Notes under the pieces: generated by a model | What the model was told of the DNA's origin: nothing | Seen by the model: only the letters and a program-made list of their open reading frames with translations | The model's database searches: none | NCBI GenBank assembly: GCA_020432595.1 | Contig: JAGQGA010000297.1 | Coordinates: 1-6,786 of the forward strand | DNA from: Anaerolineales bacterium | GTDB lineage: Bacteria > Chloroflexota > Anaerolineae > Promineifilales > Promineifilaceae | Direction of reading: 5' to 3' | DNA: 6,786 nt | Made by a program: the position numbers and the translations under genes | Part shown: positions 1-5,733 of the stretch, one piece after another | Position numbering within the stretch: the first letter of the stretch is position 1 | Layout of the letters: each line of letters opens with the position of its first letter

Positions 1-153
1 AAAGATGTATTGCAATGTCTCGCGGTCGAATTGGTCAACGGATAAAATGTCTTGTCCGGCAAGACCGTTGGCATGGGGGCTATTAACGCCATTAACGGCC
101 GTTTTCCCCATCATCTCAAAATCAAACAGTGGTTTTAATTCGGTCACATTCAT
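1..153 (-). CDS. pyrB: Aspartate carbamoyltransferase, N-terminal fragment (partial, runs off the left edge)
   Basis: Only the first 51 codons are present. After a variable leader of about 31 residues, the translation contains LAGQDILSVDQFDRETLQYIF. This matches the way aspartate carbamoyltransferases begin: a short strand, then 'ILS..QF.R..L..IF' leading into the first helix of the carbamoyl-phosphate domain. The enzyme joins carbamoyl phosphate and aspartate in pyrimidine synthesis, in the cytoplasm. The catalytic S-T-R-T loop would lie beyond the window, so the call rests on the N-terminal motif alone. The start ATG (151-153) is supported by a strong Shine-Dalgarno sequence. The gene follows the ABC-F gene after 98 bases that hold a repeat hairpin. 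An ornithine carbamoyltransferase is a less likely alternative. Confidence 0.65.
   Translation of the reverse strand, partial: MNVTELKPLFDFEMMGKTAVNGVNSPHANGLAGQDILSVDQFDRETLQYIF
94..103. repeat. AACGGCCGTT palindrome, in pyrB
   Basis: Perfect copy, read as Thr-Ala-Val (KTAVN). Confidence 0.9.
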
Positions 154-162
154 GTTAGAAAT

Positions 163-169
163 CTCCTTT
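163..169 (-). promoter_or_regulatory. Ribosome binding site of the pyrB-like gene
   Basis: The minus strand reads AAAGGAG with a 9-base gap to the ATG at 151-153. It fixes the start codon of the partial gene at the left edge. Confidence 0.8.
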
Positions 170-183
170 CTAATCTGAGGTTT

Positions 184-252
184 GCAGGTGGCAAGTTACA
201 AGTGGCAGGTCGCCTTGACAAAGCAACTTGCCACTTGCCACCTGTTACTTGC
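184..252. repeat. Inverted heptamer array A (4 + 4 units)
   Basis: Four head-to-tail 7-base units occupy 184-211: GCAGGTG, GCAAGTT, ACAAGTG, GCAGGTC. After a 13-base loop (212-224), four units of the same consensus (RCARGTN) occupy 225-252 in the opposite orientation. The arms pair at 20 of 28 positions in register, so the array can fold into a cruciform or RNA hairpin. Its right end overlaps the ABC-F stop codon (252-254) by one base. It may end the ABC-F transcript, but no T-run follows, so a classic rho-independent terminator is not shown. Confidence 0.85.
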
Positions 253-1838
253 TACATTTCTGGAATCACTTCACCGCTGCCGGGCTGGGCCAGCAAACGG
301 CCGTTTTCAAACACCGCCAAAAAATCCACCGTCCTGTCCAAAAAGTAGCGGTCGTGGCTCACCACAATCAGGCTGCCGCTAAACTGGTCGAGAAAAGCCT
401 CCAATACGGCCAGCGTCTGTACATCCAGGTCGTTCGTCGGCTCATCCAGAATCAGCACGTTGGGCTGCTGCGCCAGCACGCTGAGCAAATACAGCCGCCG
501 CTTCTCCCCCCCACTCAGCGACGAAATCCACGCCTGCTGCTGCGGCCGAGGAAAGAGAAACCATTCCAGCATTTGCGCCGCCTCAATCCGCTCCCCCTCC
601 TGCGTGCGAATCAGCGGGGCGCGGTCGTTGATGAAGTCCAGCACCTTTTTGTCCAGCGGCAGCTCCCGGCTGTGCTGGTCGTAATACCCCACGACGACCG
701 TCTCCCCCCACGTCACTGTCCCGGCATCGGCCGGCAGCAGCCCCACCAAAATGTCGAGCAAGGTGCTTTTGCCCACGCCGTTGGGACCAATCAGCCCAAT
801 GCGATCCCCTTTTTCCAGCGTAAAATCAAGGTCTCGGAACAGTTCGTTTGTCCCAAACGATTTGGACAACCCTTTGGCCGTTAGCACCTTCGTTCCCAGC
901 CGACGGCTTGCCAGCGACATTGCCACCCGGTCATCGGCGCGGTCATAGCGAATTTGCTGTAGCTCTTCCACCCGCTGGATACGCGCCTTTTGTTTTGTCC
1001 CACGCGCAATGGCTCCTCGCTGTAGCCACGCCAACTCTCGCCGCAGTATTCCCTGCCGCTTTTCCTCGTCCGTCGCCAGCCGCTCCTCACGCTCGGCACG
1101 CTGCTCCAGATAGCGGGTATAGTTGCCGGGGTAGCTCACCAATTCGCGCCGGTTGAGTTCGATGATGCCGTTGGCAACCCGATCCAAAAAGTAGCGGTCA
1201 TGCGTCACCATCAGCAGCGCCCCCGACAAATTGAGCAAATGGGTTTCCAGCCAGTCTACGGTGTCGGCATCAATATGGTTGGTGGGTTCATCGAGGATGA
1301 GCAGATCGGCTGGGTCAACCAGCCCCTGCGCCAATGCCACCCGCTTGCGTTCGCCGCCGCTAAGGGTGCCAACTTTGGCCGCAAATTGGGTAATGCCCAG
1401 CCGCGTTAGCACCGCCTTGGCTTCGGCCTCGGCCGCCCAGCCGTTGCGCCGATCCATCTCGTCGCTGATGGCGGCAAACTGCTCCTGAAGCTGTTTTTGG
1501 CGCGGGTTGGCTTGCAGCAGGGCGGTCATGCGCTCATAGTCGCGCAGCAGCCGGATGTGAGGGGCATCGCTGGTAAACACCTGCTCCAGCACGGTCAGGC
1601 TATCGTCTAGCTCCGGCTCCTGGGGCAAATAGCGAATGCGAACGCCGCCCCAAACGGTGCGCTCGCCGCTGTCGGCGGGTTCCAGCCCGGTAATGATGCG
1701 GAGCAGGGTGGTTTTGCCGCTGCCGTTCACGCCAATCAGCCCCAGCCGGTCGCCGCTGTTGATTCGCAAATTGACCTGGGTGAGCAACGGCCGTTCGCTA
1801 AACTGTTTGCTGATGTTTTCCAGGGTGATTAAATTCAT
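252..1838 (-). CDS. ABC-F family ATPase, Uup type
   Basis: This soluble ATPase of 528 residues has two nucleotide-binding domains and no membrane segments, which is the ABC-F layout. Domain 1 has Walker A GVNGSGKT (36-43), signature LSGGERKR (159-166), Walker B LLILDEP (179-185) and switch His213. Domain 2 has GPNGVGKS (351-358), LSGGEKRR (441-448), VLILDEP (461-467) and His495. The charged linker around 244-300, with RRELAWLQRG and TKQKARIQR, resembles that of Uup. ABC-F proteins act on the ribosome in translation or antibiotic protection; Uup is also linked to transposon excision and ribosome assembly. The C-terminal coiled-coil domain of E. coli Uup is missing. The start was placed at MNLITLENIS, because the open frame upstream lies inside the protease gene and has no ABC-F character. 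That ATG overlaps the protease stop in an ATGA, implying translational coupling. Confidence 0.93.
   Translation of the reverse strand: MNLITLENISKQFSERPLLTQVNLRINSGDRLGLIGVNGSGKTTLLRIITGLEPADSGERTVWGGVRIRYLPQEPELDDSLTVLEQVFTSDAPHIRLLRDYERMTALLQANPRQKQLQEQFAAISDEMDRRNGWAAEAEAKAVLTRLGITQFAAKVGTLSGGERKRVALAQGLVDPADLLILDEPTNHIDADTVDWLETHLLNLSGALLMVTHDRYFLDRVANGIIELNRRELVSYPGNYTRYLEQRAEREERLATDEEKRQGILRRELAWLQRGAIARGTKQKARIQRVEELQQIRYDRADDRVAMSLASRRLGTKVLTAKGLSKSFGTNELFRDLDFTLEKGDRIGLIGPNGVGKSTLLDILVGLLPADAGTVTWGETVVVGYYDQHSRELPLDKKVLDFINDRAPLIRTQEGERIEAAQMLEWFLFPRPQQQAWISSLSGGEKRRLYLLSVLAQQPNVLILDEPTNDLDVQTLAVLEAFLDQFSGSLIVVSHDRYFLDRTVDFLAVFENGRLLAQPGSGEVIPEM
296..305. repeat. AACGGCCGTT palindrome, end of ABC-F gene
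   Basis: Perfect copy, read as Asn-Gly-Arg (ENGRLL). Confidence 0.9.
1786..1795. repeat. AACGGCCGTT palindrome, start of ABC-F gene
   Basis: Perfect copy, read as Arg-Pro-Leu (SERPLL), the third frame. Confidence 0.9.
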
Positions 1839-3001
1839 GAGGACTGGCTTTGATCCATAATCGCCTGTAGCCACGCTGCTTCGGCCAGGTTTGCCCCAGT
1901 CTGGGGGTAGTGGCGGAGGGTGTCGAGGCCGGTAGCGGCTCTGGCGCGAGCGGCGGAAAGCTGGCCTTCGCGCAGCAGCACGGCGGCTTCGGCACGGCAG
2001 GAGAGGGGATGGTTGGTGCTGCGCCGCCGCAGCCGTTCCAGCCATTCCCGCCCTTCAACGGGGTTGTTTTGCTGGCAGGCGAGCAGGTACGCTTTTTCCA
2101 AAGTAAAGCGGCCAATGGCTCCGGGGAAACGGCTGGCGCGGAGGGCAAAGGCATCGTCGAGGAGGAGGTGGGCTTGGGCAAAACGGCCGTTATCCACCGC
2201 CCACTGATAGACCAACAGCCGCGCCATCATCCCTTCCGAGGAGGCATCCAGCCCCGTCATCACCTGCTGCACCATTGTTTCGTCCCAGTCGCGGGGACGC
2301 TGCCCCTGCACATCGACCGAGTTAAGGGCAACCAAAGCGCACCAACGTTTGGCTTCGGCTCCGTTTTGCAGCAGCATGAGAATGCGGCCACCATCAGCGG
2401 GCATCCCATTGGGGTAAGTGCCGGGTTTCATGGAGGTGAGGAAGAAGATGAGGGAGTAAACGGCCGTTATTGCCGCACACTCCCCCACCCAAGCCGGTGC
2501 GCCGGTCGGCAGCCCATAAAACAATCCCCCTGCCAGCAGCGCCAGCAGCAGGCTTGCCAGCGGCCCACCCAGGGCAAACAGCAGCATTCGGCGGCGCAAA
2601 TCATAAATCTGTTCGGGAATGCTGGCCGCCAGCCCATTAAACGCTCCGCCCCGGCTTAGGCTAAGACGCAGCTTGCCCGTTTCGCGGCTAATCTTAAATG
2701 GCCCCACCACCAGCAAGTAAAAACGGAGCTTTGCCAGCCAGCCCCCCAGCAAATGCCCCAGTTCATGCACGGTTGAGGTTAGCAGCAGCAGTGCCGCCCC
2801 TACCACCAGCAGCCGCAAAAAGCTGCTAAACAAGCTGCTTTCCCCGGCCAGCCGTGCGCGAATGGCAATGCGGTTAATGTTGACCACCACGAGTGCCAAC
2901 AGCCCATAGAGTGTGAGGTTGAACAACCATGCCCACGCCGTCACCAGCCACGATTGCGGTCGGCGGCGGTGGGTTTGCTCTAGTTCGCTGTTAACACTCA
3001 T
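1835..3001 (-). CDS. M50 family site-2-type zinc metalloprotease with a helical (TPR-like) C-terminal region
   Basis: The 388-residue membrane protein has hydrophobic segments near 22-42, 60-78, 137-163 and 174-191. The zinc motif HELGH lies at 79-83 within the end of the second segment, and the third-ligand motif NGMPADGG at 198-205; both are hallmarks of M50 intramembrane proteases. Such enzymes cut substrates within the membrane, often anti-sigma factors; no substrate is evident here. Residues from about 210 onward are soluble, helical and Ala/Leu-rich, with TPR-like spacing (for example 255-360). This tail may hold partners, but I see no exact TPR consensus. The ATG at 2999-3001 was chosen because an upstream GTG (3037) would put the N-terminus inside a repeat. 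There is no Shine-Dalgarno, and a run of seven T abuts the ATG. The stop overlaps the ABC-F start by 4 bases. Confidence 0.88.
   Translation of the reverse strand: MSVNSELEQTHRRRPQSWLVTAWAWLFNLTLYGLLALVVVNINRIAIRARLAGESSLFSSFLRLLVVGAALLLLTSTVHELGHLLGGWLAKLRFYLLVVGPFKISRETGKLRLSLSRGGAFNGLAASIPEQIYDLRRRMLLFALGGPLASLLLALLAGGLFYGLPTGAPAWVGECAAITAVYSLIFFLTSMKPGTYPNGMPADGGRILMLLQNGAEAKRWCALVALNSVDVQGQRPRDWDETMVQQVMTGLDASSEGMMARLLVYQWAVDNGRFAQAHLLLDDAFALRASRFPGAIGRFTLEKAYLLACQQNNPVEGREWLERLRRRSTNHPLSCRAEAAVLLREGQLSAARARAATGLDTLRHYPQTGANLAEAAWLQAIMDQSQSS
2182..2191. repeat. AACGGCCGTT palindrome, protease tail
   Basis: Perfect copy, read as Asn-Gly-Arg (DNGRFAQ). Confidence 0.9.
2459..2468. repeat. 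AACGGCCGTT palindrome, protease membrane region
   Basis: Perfect copy, read as Thr-Ala-Val (ITAVYS). Confidence 0.9.
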
Positions 3002-3104
3002 AAAAAAACGTTTCACAGAGGTTCGCAGAGGAAGCACAGAGGTTCACAGAGAGCTTGATTCCCTCTGTGAACCTCCGTGCCTTCTCCGTGTTTCTCCGTG
3101 AAAC
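3002..3104 (-). terminator. Inverted repeat array D followed by a T-tract: probable terminator after mdh
   Basis: Arms at 3010-3051 and 3063-3104 (42 bases each, 11-base loop) match at 33 of 42 positions; several mismatches become G-U pairs in RNA. Each arm holds four copies of a CACRGAG core separated by 3-4 bases. Cores are at 3014, 3024, 3035 and 3045, and in reverse at 3063, 3073, 3084 and 3094. On the minus strand the closing stem GTGAAAC is followed by a C-G pair of bases and seven T (3008-3002), as in a rho-independent terminator. The array starts 4 bases after the mdh stop, and the T-tract ends directly at the protease ATG. Similar CACRGAG-type intergenic repeats are, to my knowledge, seen in varied environmental genomes. 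Confidence 0.75.
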
Positions 3105-3108
3105 TGCG

Positions 3109-4095
3109 TTATTTAGCTAATAAATGCGCCACAACATCGCGCTCTTCGCGCAGCTCGTTGAGCGTGGCCTGGATTTTGCTTTGGGCAAAGTCGTTGAGCG
3201 GCACATCTTGGACGATGCTGTAGCCACCTTGTCCGTCGCTGACTATCGGGAAGGAGAAGATGAGACCTTCGTCAATGCCATAGCTGCCGTCGGAGGCGAC
3301 AGCGGCCGAAAACCAGTTGCCGTCTGGGGTTTTGGCTTCAAAGCTGCGAACGTGGTCGAGGGCGGCGGAGGCGGCAGAGGCGGCAGAGGATTTGCCGCGT
3401 GCTTGGATGACAGCAGCACCTCGCTTTTGCACGACGCTGATAAATTCGCCGCGCATCCATTCCATGTCGTTGATGACTTCGGGGGCGGGACGGCCGTTAA
3501 TTTTGGCATTTTCCCCGTCGGGATACTGGGTGGCACTGTGGTTGCCCCAAATGGTAACGTTGCTTACCTCGTTGACCGTCACCCCGGCCTTTTGCGCCAG
3601 TTGAGCATAAGCCCGGTTTTGGTCGAGCCGGGTGAGAGCGCCAAACCGCTCACGCGGAATGTCGGGGGCGTTGTTCATGGCGATGAGGCAGTTGGTGTTG
3701 GCGGGGTTGCCCACCACCAGCACACGCACATCAGACGCGCCGCGCTGGAGTGCCTGCCCTTGCCCGGTAAAGATGGGACCGTTTGCCAAAATCAGGTCGC
3801 CGCGCTCCATACCGGCGCTGCGCGGGCGTGAGCCAACCAGCAGCGCCCAGTTCACGCCGTCAAAAGCAACGTTGGGGTCATCGGTGACAACCATTTTTTC
3901 CAGCAGCGGAAAAGCACAGTCGTCCATTTCCATAACCACCCCTTCCAATGATGGTAGTGCCGGGGTGATTTCCAGCAGATGCAGATGGATTTTGGTGTCC
4001 ATGCCAAAAACTTCGCCATTGGCGATACGCGGCAGCAGTGAGTAGCCAATCTGCCCGGCCGCGCCTGTAACAGCAACTTTAACAACTCGTGACAT
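3109..4095 (-). CDS. mdh: Malate dehydrogenase
   Basis: The protein has 328 residues, the usual length for the cytosolic-type (TIGR01759-like) malate dehydrogenases. It interconverts malate and oxaloacetate with a nicotinamide cofactor in the TCA cycle. The Rossmann motif GAAGQIG lies at 11-17. Glu42 at the end of the second strand suggests NAD rather than NADP (inference). Substrate arginines are R92 and R98 in the loop RPRSAGMER, with R161 in LDQNR. The catalytic pair is D158 (LTRLDQN) and H186 (IWGNHS). The start at 4093-4095 fits the family N-terminus [17 protein letters not shown] and has AAGGAG ten bases upstream; a possible GTG start 18 codons earlier adds non-homologous residues. The gene seems to be its own transcription unit, with a promoter at 4203-4230 and a hairpin after its stop. 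Confidence 0.96.
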   Translation of the reverse strand: MSRVVKVAVTGAAGQIGYSLLPRIANGEVFGMDTKIHLHLLEITPALPSLEGVVMEMDDCAFPLLEKMVVTDDPNVAFDGVNWALLVGSRPRSAGMERGDLILANGPIFTGQGQALQRGASDVRVLVVGNPANTNCLIAMNNAPDIPRERFGALTRLDQNRAYAQLAQKAGVTVNEVSNVTIWGNHSATQYPDGENAKINGRPAPEVINDMEWMRGEFISVVQKRGAAVIQARGKSSAASAASAALDHVRSFEAKTPDGNWFSAAVASDGSYGIDEGLIFSFPIVSDGQGGYSIVQDVPLNDFAQSKIQATLNELREERDVVAHLLAK

Positions 4096-4105
4096 GATGT
4101 TTTTT

Positions 4106-4111
4106 CTCCTT
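4106..4111 (-). promoter_or_regulatory. Ribosome binding site of mdh
   Basis: The minus strand reads AAGGAG with a 10-base A-rich gap to the ATG. It decides the start at 4095 over the GTG at 4149. Confidence 0.85.
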
Positions 4112-4118
4112 AAACCGG

Positions 4119-4168
4119 TTGGGGTTGCCAAGCTTTGTTCTGGCACCACTGCCTGCTCGCAACCCCAA
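4119..4168 (-). promoter_or_regulatory. Inverted repeat in the mdh 5' leader
   Basis: A perfect 10-base inverted repeat, TTGGGGTTGC at 4119-4128 and its complement at 4159-4168, encloses 30 bases. The interior holds a small stem of its own (GGCA 4142-4145 with TGCC 4150-4153). It lies between the proposed promoter and the mdh Shine-Dalgarno, so it would be in the leader RNA. No T-run follows in the mdh direction, so it is not an ordinary terminator. It could be a leader regulatory structure or a protein site. I do not recognise it as a known riboswitch. Confidence 0.5.
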
Positions 4169-4193
4169 TCGTTTTTTGTAAAGGTATCTCTTG

Positions 4194-4208
4194 GATAATG
4201 GGATTATC
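4194..4208. promoter_or_regulatory. Dyad over the mdh -10 region, possible operator
   Basis: GATAAT and ATTATC form a perfect 6-base inverted repeat around GGG. The right half is the proposed -10 box of mdh read on the other strand, and the left half lies at the expected transcription start. A regulator bound here would block RNA polymerase. No regulator gene is in the window. Confidence 0.4.
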
Positions 4209-4230
4209 GCCCATTGGCGTAAAGTGGCAA
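4203..4230 (-). promoter_or_regulatory. Predicted sigma-70-type promoter of mdh
   Basis: On the minus strand, TTGCCA (4230-4225, 5 of 6 to consensus) is followed after 16 bases by GATAAT (4208-4203, 5 of 6). Transcription would begin near 4196, giving a leader of about 100 bases. The promoter sits just after repeat array B and before mdh, as expected for a new transcription unit. Confidence 0.55.
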
Positions 4231-4234
4231 GTAC

Positions 4235-4318
4235 GGTAAACAGTAAACAGTAATCGGTAAACAGTAAACAGTAATCAGTTGGGGGTCACTGATTACCGAT
4301 TACCGATTACTGATTACT
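4235..4318. repeat. Inverted heptamer array B (6 + 4 units)
   Basis: Six tandem heptamers fill 4235-4276 in the order GGTAAAC, AGTAAAC, AGTAATC, then the same three again, so the left arm is also a perfect 21-base direct duplication. After a spacer (4277-4290, including a degenerate unit at 4284-4290), four inverted heptamers follow: GATTACC twice and GATTACT twice (4291-4318). The consensus unit is RGTAAWC. The right end overlaps the methyltransferase stop codon (4317-4319) by two bases. Just left of the array, 4222-4232 carries 11 bases identical (on the other strand) to array A units. Confidence 0.85.
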
Positions 4319-5111
4319 ATCCTCCCCGCTGGCGCACCACCTCGTAGAGCAGCAGGGCGGTGGCGGTGGATAGGTTGAGGCTGTCGGCGATGCCGTGCAT
4401 GGGGATAACGACGTGGGTGTCGGTTTGGGCAAGCCAGTCGTGGCCGAGACCGTGGGCTTCACTGCCCATGACGATGGCGACGGGGTCGTGCATGGGAACA
4501 TCGGTGTAGCTGGTTTGCCCGGCGGGGGTGGCGGCAATGATTTGGATGTGGCGTTGGCGGAGCCAAACGGCCGTTTCTTTTACCCCGCTCACCGCCACCG
4601 GCACATGAAACAGCGTCCCCAGGCTGGCTCGCACTACGTTGGGGTTAAATATGTCGGTGCTGCTGTCACCCGTCACAATCACCCCGTCCACTCCGGCGGC
4701 ATCGGCTGTACGCAGGATAGCTCCCAGGTTGCCCGGCTTTTCCACGTTGTCCACCACGACGTAAAATGGGTTGGCCGCTCGGGGCAAATCGGCCAGCCGG
4801 GTCGGCCAATAGGGGACGGTTAGCACCACGCCACCGCTTTCGCCACGATAGGCGATTTTTTGAAAAACGGCCGTTGTGATCTCCACCCACTCGGTTCCCC
4901 GTGCCGCCACCTGCCGCAGTTGTGCCGCCATTTCTTGGTTGGTGAGCAGTTCGGGGCAGACAAAAACGGCCGTTGGCACCACGCCCGCTGCCAATGCCCG
5001 CAGCACTTCACGCTCCCCCTCCACCAGCGTCAGCCGCGCCGCGTCCCGCTGCCGCCGGTTGTTGAGCTTAACAAGTTGTTTAATACGGCCGTTTTGCAAA
5101 CTAGAGATCAT
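4317..5111 (-). CDS. SpoU/TrmH family RNA 2'-O-ribose methyltransferase
   Basis: The 264-residue protein has the two-part layout of this family. Residues 1-100 resemble the substrate-binding (L30e-like) domain, with the typical opening 'I.S..N..IK.L..L..R' and LVEGEREV at 29-36. Residues 116-264 form the knotted SPOUT methyltransferase: motif 1 NVEKPGNLGAILRTADAAG (122-140; key N128 and R134), motif 2 VMGSEAHGLG (214-223), motif 3 IPMHGIADSLNLSTATALLLYE (236-257). It uses S-adenosylmethionine to methylate a ribose in rRNA or tRNA. The exact target cannot be read from sequence; RlmB- or TsnR-like 23S rRNA enzymes are closest. The start has no clear Shine-Dalgarno, but the N-terminal motif begins at once, so it is probably right. 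The gene carries three perfect and one near copy of AACGGCCGTT and lies between two repeat arrays. Confidence 0.92.
   Translation of the reverse strand: MISSLQNGRIKQLVKLNNRRQRDAARLTLVEGEREVLRALAAGVVPTAVFVCPELLTNQEMAAQLRQVAARGTEWVEITTAVFQKIAYRGESGGVVLTVPYWPTRLADLPRAANPFYVVVDNVEKPGNLGAILRTADAAGVDGVIVTGDSSTDIFNPNVVRASLGTLFHVPVAVSGVKETAVWLRQRHIQIIAATPAGQTSYTDVPMHDPVAIVMGSEAHGLGHDWLAQTDTHVVIPMHGIADSLNLSTATALLLYEVVRQRGG
4566..4575. repeat. AACGGCCGTT palindrome, methyltransferase gene, copy 1
   Basis: Perfect copy, read as Thr-Ala-Val (ETAVW). Confidence 0.9.
4866..4875. repeat. AACGGCCGTT palindrome, methyltransferase gene, copy 2
   Basis: Perfect copy, read as Thr-Ala-Val (TTAVFQK). Confidence 0.9.
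4965..4974. repeat. AACGGCCGTT palindrome, methyltransferase gene, copy 3
   Basis: Perfect copy, read as Thr-Ala-Val (PTAVFV), 99 bases from copy 2. A one-mismatch copy lies at 5084-5093 (QNGRIK). Confidence 0.9.
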
Positions 5112-5121
5112 TATTACTTGT

Positions 5122-5180
5122 TGAGATTGGAGATTAGAGATTGGAGATTAATCAGTGCCAATCTCCAATCTCTAATCTCT
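5122..5180. repeat. Inverted heptamer array C (4 + 3 units) with a 20-bp perfect stem
   Basis: Tandem heptamers TGAGATT, GGAGATT, AGAGATT, GGAGATT (5122-5149) face AATCTCC, AATCTCT, AATCTCT (5160-5180) across a 10-base loop. Bases 5130-5149 and 5160-5179 are perfect complements. The array begins 2 bases after the stop of the unknown gene and ends 11 bases before the methyltransferase ATG (5109-5111). It therefore fills nearly the whole gap. No T-run follows the stem, so termination is possible but unproven. Confidence 0.88.
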
Positions 5181-5182
5181 AT

Positions 5183-5686
5183 TTAAAGCAAAGTAATAAA
5201 CCCAAACTCCCGTTCCGTCCCCGTCAAAGCCTTGATGTAATCTTTGGCAAAGAAATTTTTGATTTGCAGGAACACCGCCTCATAAAACGGGTCGAGCTGC
5301 CCGCGCGCCCCTTCGGGAATGCGAATCTCACGCCCGTTTAGTCCCAGTTTGACAACAAAATGTTCACCTACTTTCTTGATGAAGAAGCTCAGCACAAAGG
5401 AGCTTGGATAGGAGCGCCCTTGATCATGCACCGCCAACTCTACGCCAAAGTGCCAAAATGACTCATCCCCCATCCGCATAGCTCCAGCAAGGGCATAAAA
5501 GCGATTGGAGGGGTCAAACTCTTCTCCCAGTGGAATGTAGGTGATCTCCTGGTCTTGCGGCCATTCGAGATAATCAACCATGCCAAAAACCAGTTCGCGC
5601 GCAAAATCGCGGCATGTTTCCTCATACTCATTAAACGTGCGCCGGGCTTGGCTATATGCCAGACAAATCTCCTCAAATTTACTCAT
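5183..5686 (-). CDS. Conserved-looking protein of unknown function
   Basis: I do not recognise this 167-residue protein. It has no signal peptide and no membrane segment, and is probably cytoplasmic. Residues 2-40 are charged and helical (EEICLAYSQARRTFNEYEE). Residues 45-125 alternate in a way that suggests beta strands (ITYIPLG, FWHFGVELAVHD, FVLSFFIKK, HFVVKLGLNGREIRI). Residues 131-155 look like a closing helix. An alpha-beta-alpha fold is likely. The start at ATG 5684-5686 has AAGGA seven bases upstream. A 300-base count (5341-5640) gives about 49% GC, against about 63% in samples of the ABC-F gene, and the AACGGCCGTT palindrome is absent. Both are compatible with acquisition or with relaxed constraint. 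It follows the ctaG-like gene by 47 bases and may share its transcript. Confidence 0.8.
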   Translation of the reverse strand: MSKFEEICLAYSQARRTFNEYEETCRDFARELVFGMVDYLEWPQDQEITYIPLGEEFDPSNRFYALAGAMRMGDESFWHFGVELAVHDQGRSYPSSFVLSFFIKKVGEHFVVKLGLNGREIRIPEGARGQLDPFYEAVFLQIKNFFAKDYIKALTGTEREFGFITLL

Positions 5687-5693
5687 GTAAACA

Positions 5694-5698
5694 TCCTT
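5694..5698 (-). promoter_or_regulatory. Ribosome binding site of the unknown gene
   Basis: The minus strand reads AAGGA with a 7-base gap to the ATG at 5684-5686. It supports this start and the reality of the gene. Confidence 0.65.
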
Positions 5699-5733
5699 GC
5701 CGTTGTGGTGGCATCAACAGGAAACCCTACGTC

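Noticed and set aside
154..194. Promoter for pyrB within the gap (TTGCCA and a weak -10 near 168-173)
   Set aside because: The -10 would overlap the Shine-Dalgarno, leaving no usable leader; the match is poor.
215..220. TTGACA on the plus strand as a -35 box
   Set aside because: It lies in the loop of array A, has no matching -10, and no plus-strand gene follows.
228..884. Long plus-strand open frames, here and at 1910-2659, 3124-3831 and 6055-6474
   Set aside because: They are antisense to well-identified genes, have low-complexity content, and match no family I know; GC-rich codon use on the minus strand explains them.
1839..2045. Extension of the ABC-F frame by 69 codons to an upstream start
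   Set aside because: It lies within the protease gene in another frame, is Arg/Pro-rich with no ABC-F similarity, and the ATG at 1838 begins directly with the conserved N-terminal strand.
3002..3037. GTG start 12 codons upstream for the protease
   Set aside because: These codons come from repeat array D and there is no Shine-Dalgarno for it.
3361..3387. Three 9-base tandem units inside mdh
   Set aside because: They encode the Ser-Ala-Ala-rich stretch (residues 236-246) that is normal in this malate dehydrogenase type, so codon repetition is enough.
4096..4149. GTG start 18 codons upstream for mdh
   Set aside because: The added residues are not part of the family and a good Shine-Dalgarno serves the ATG at 4095.
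4235..4318. CRISPR-like array
   Set aside because: Units are 7 bases with no spacers and are arranged as an inverted pair; no cas genes are present.
5687..5733. Fifth hairpin array between the ctaG-like and unknown genes
   Set aside because: No tandem units or inverted arms are present; this 47-base gap holds only the ribosome site.
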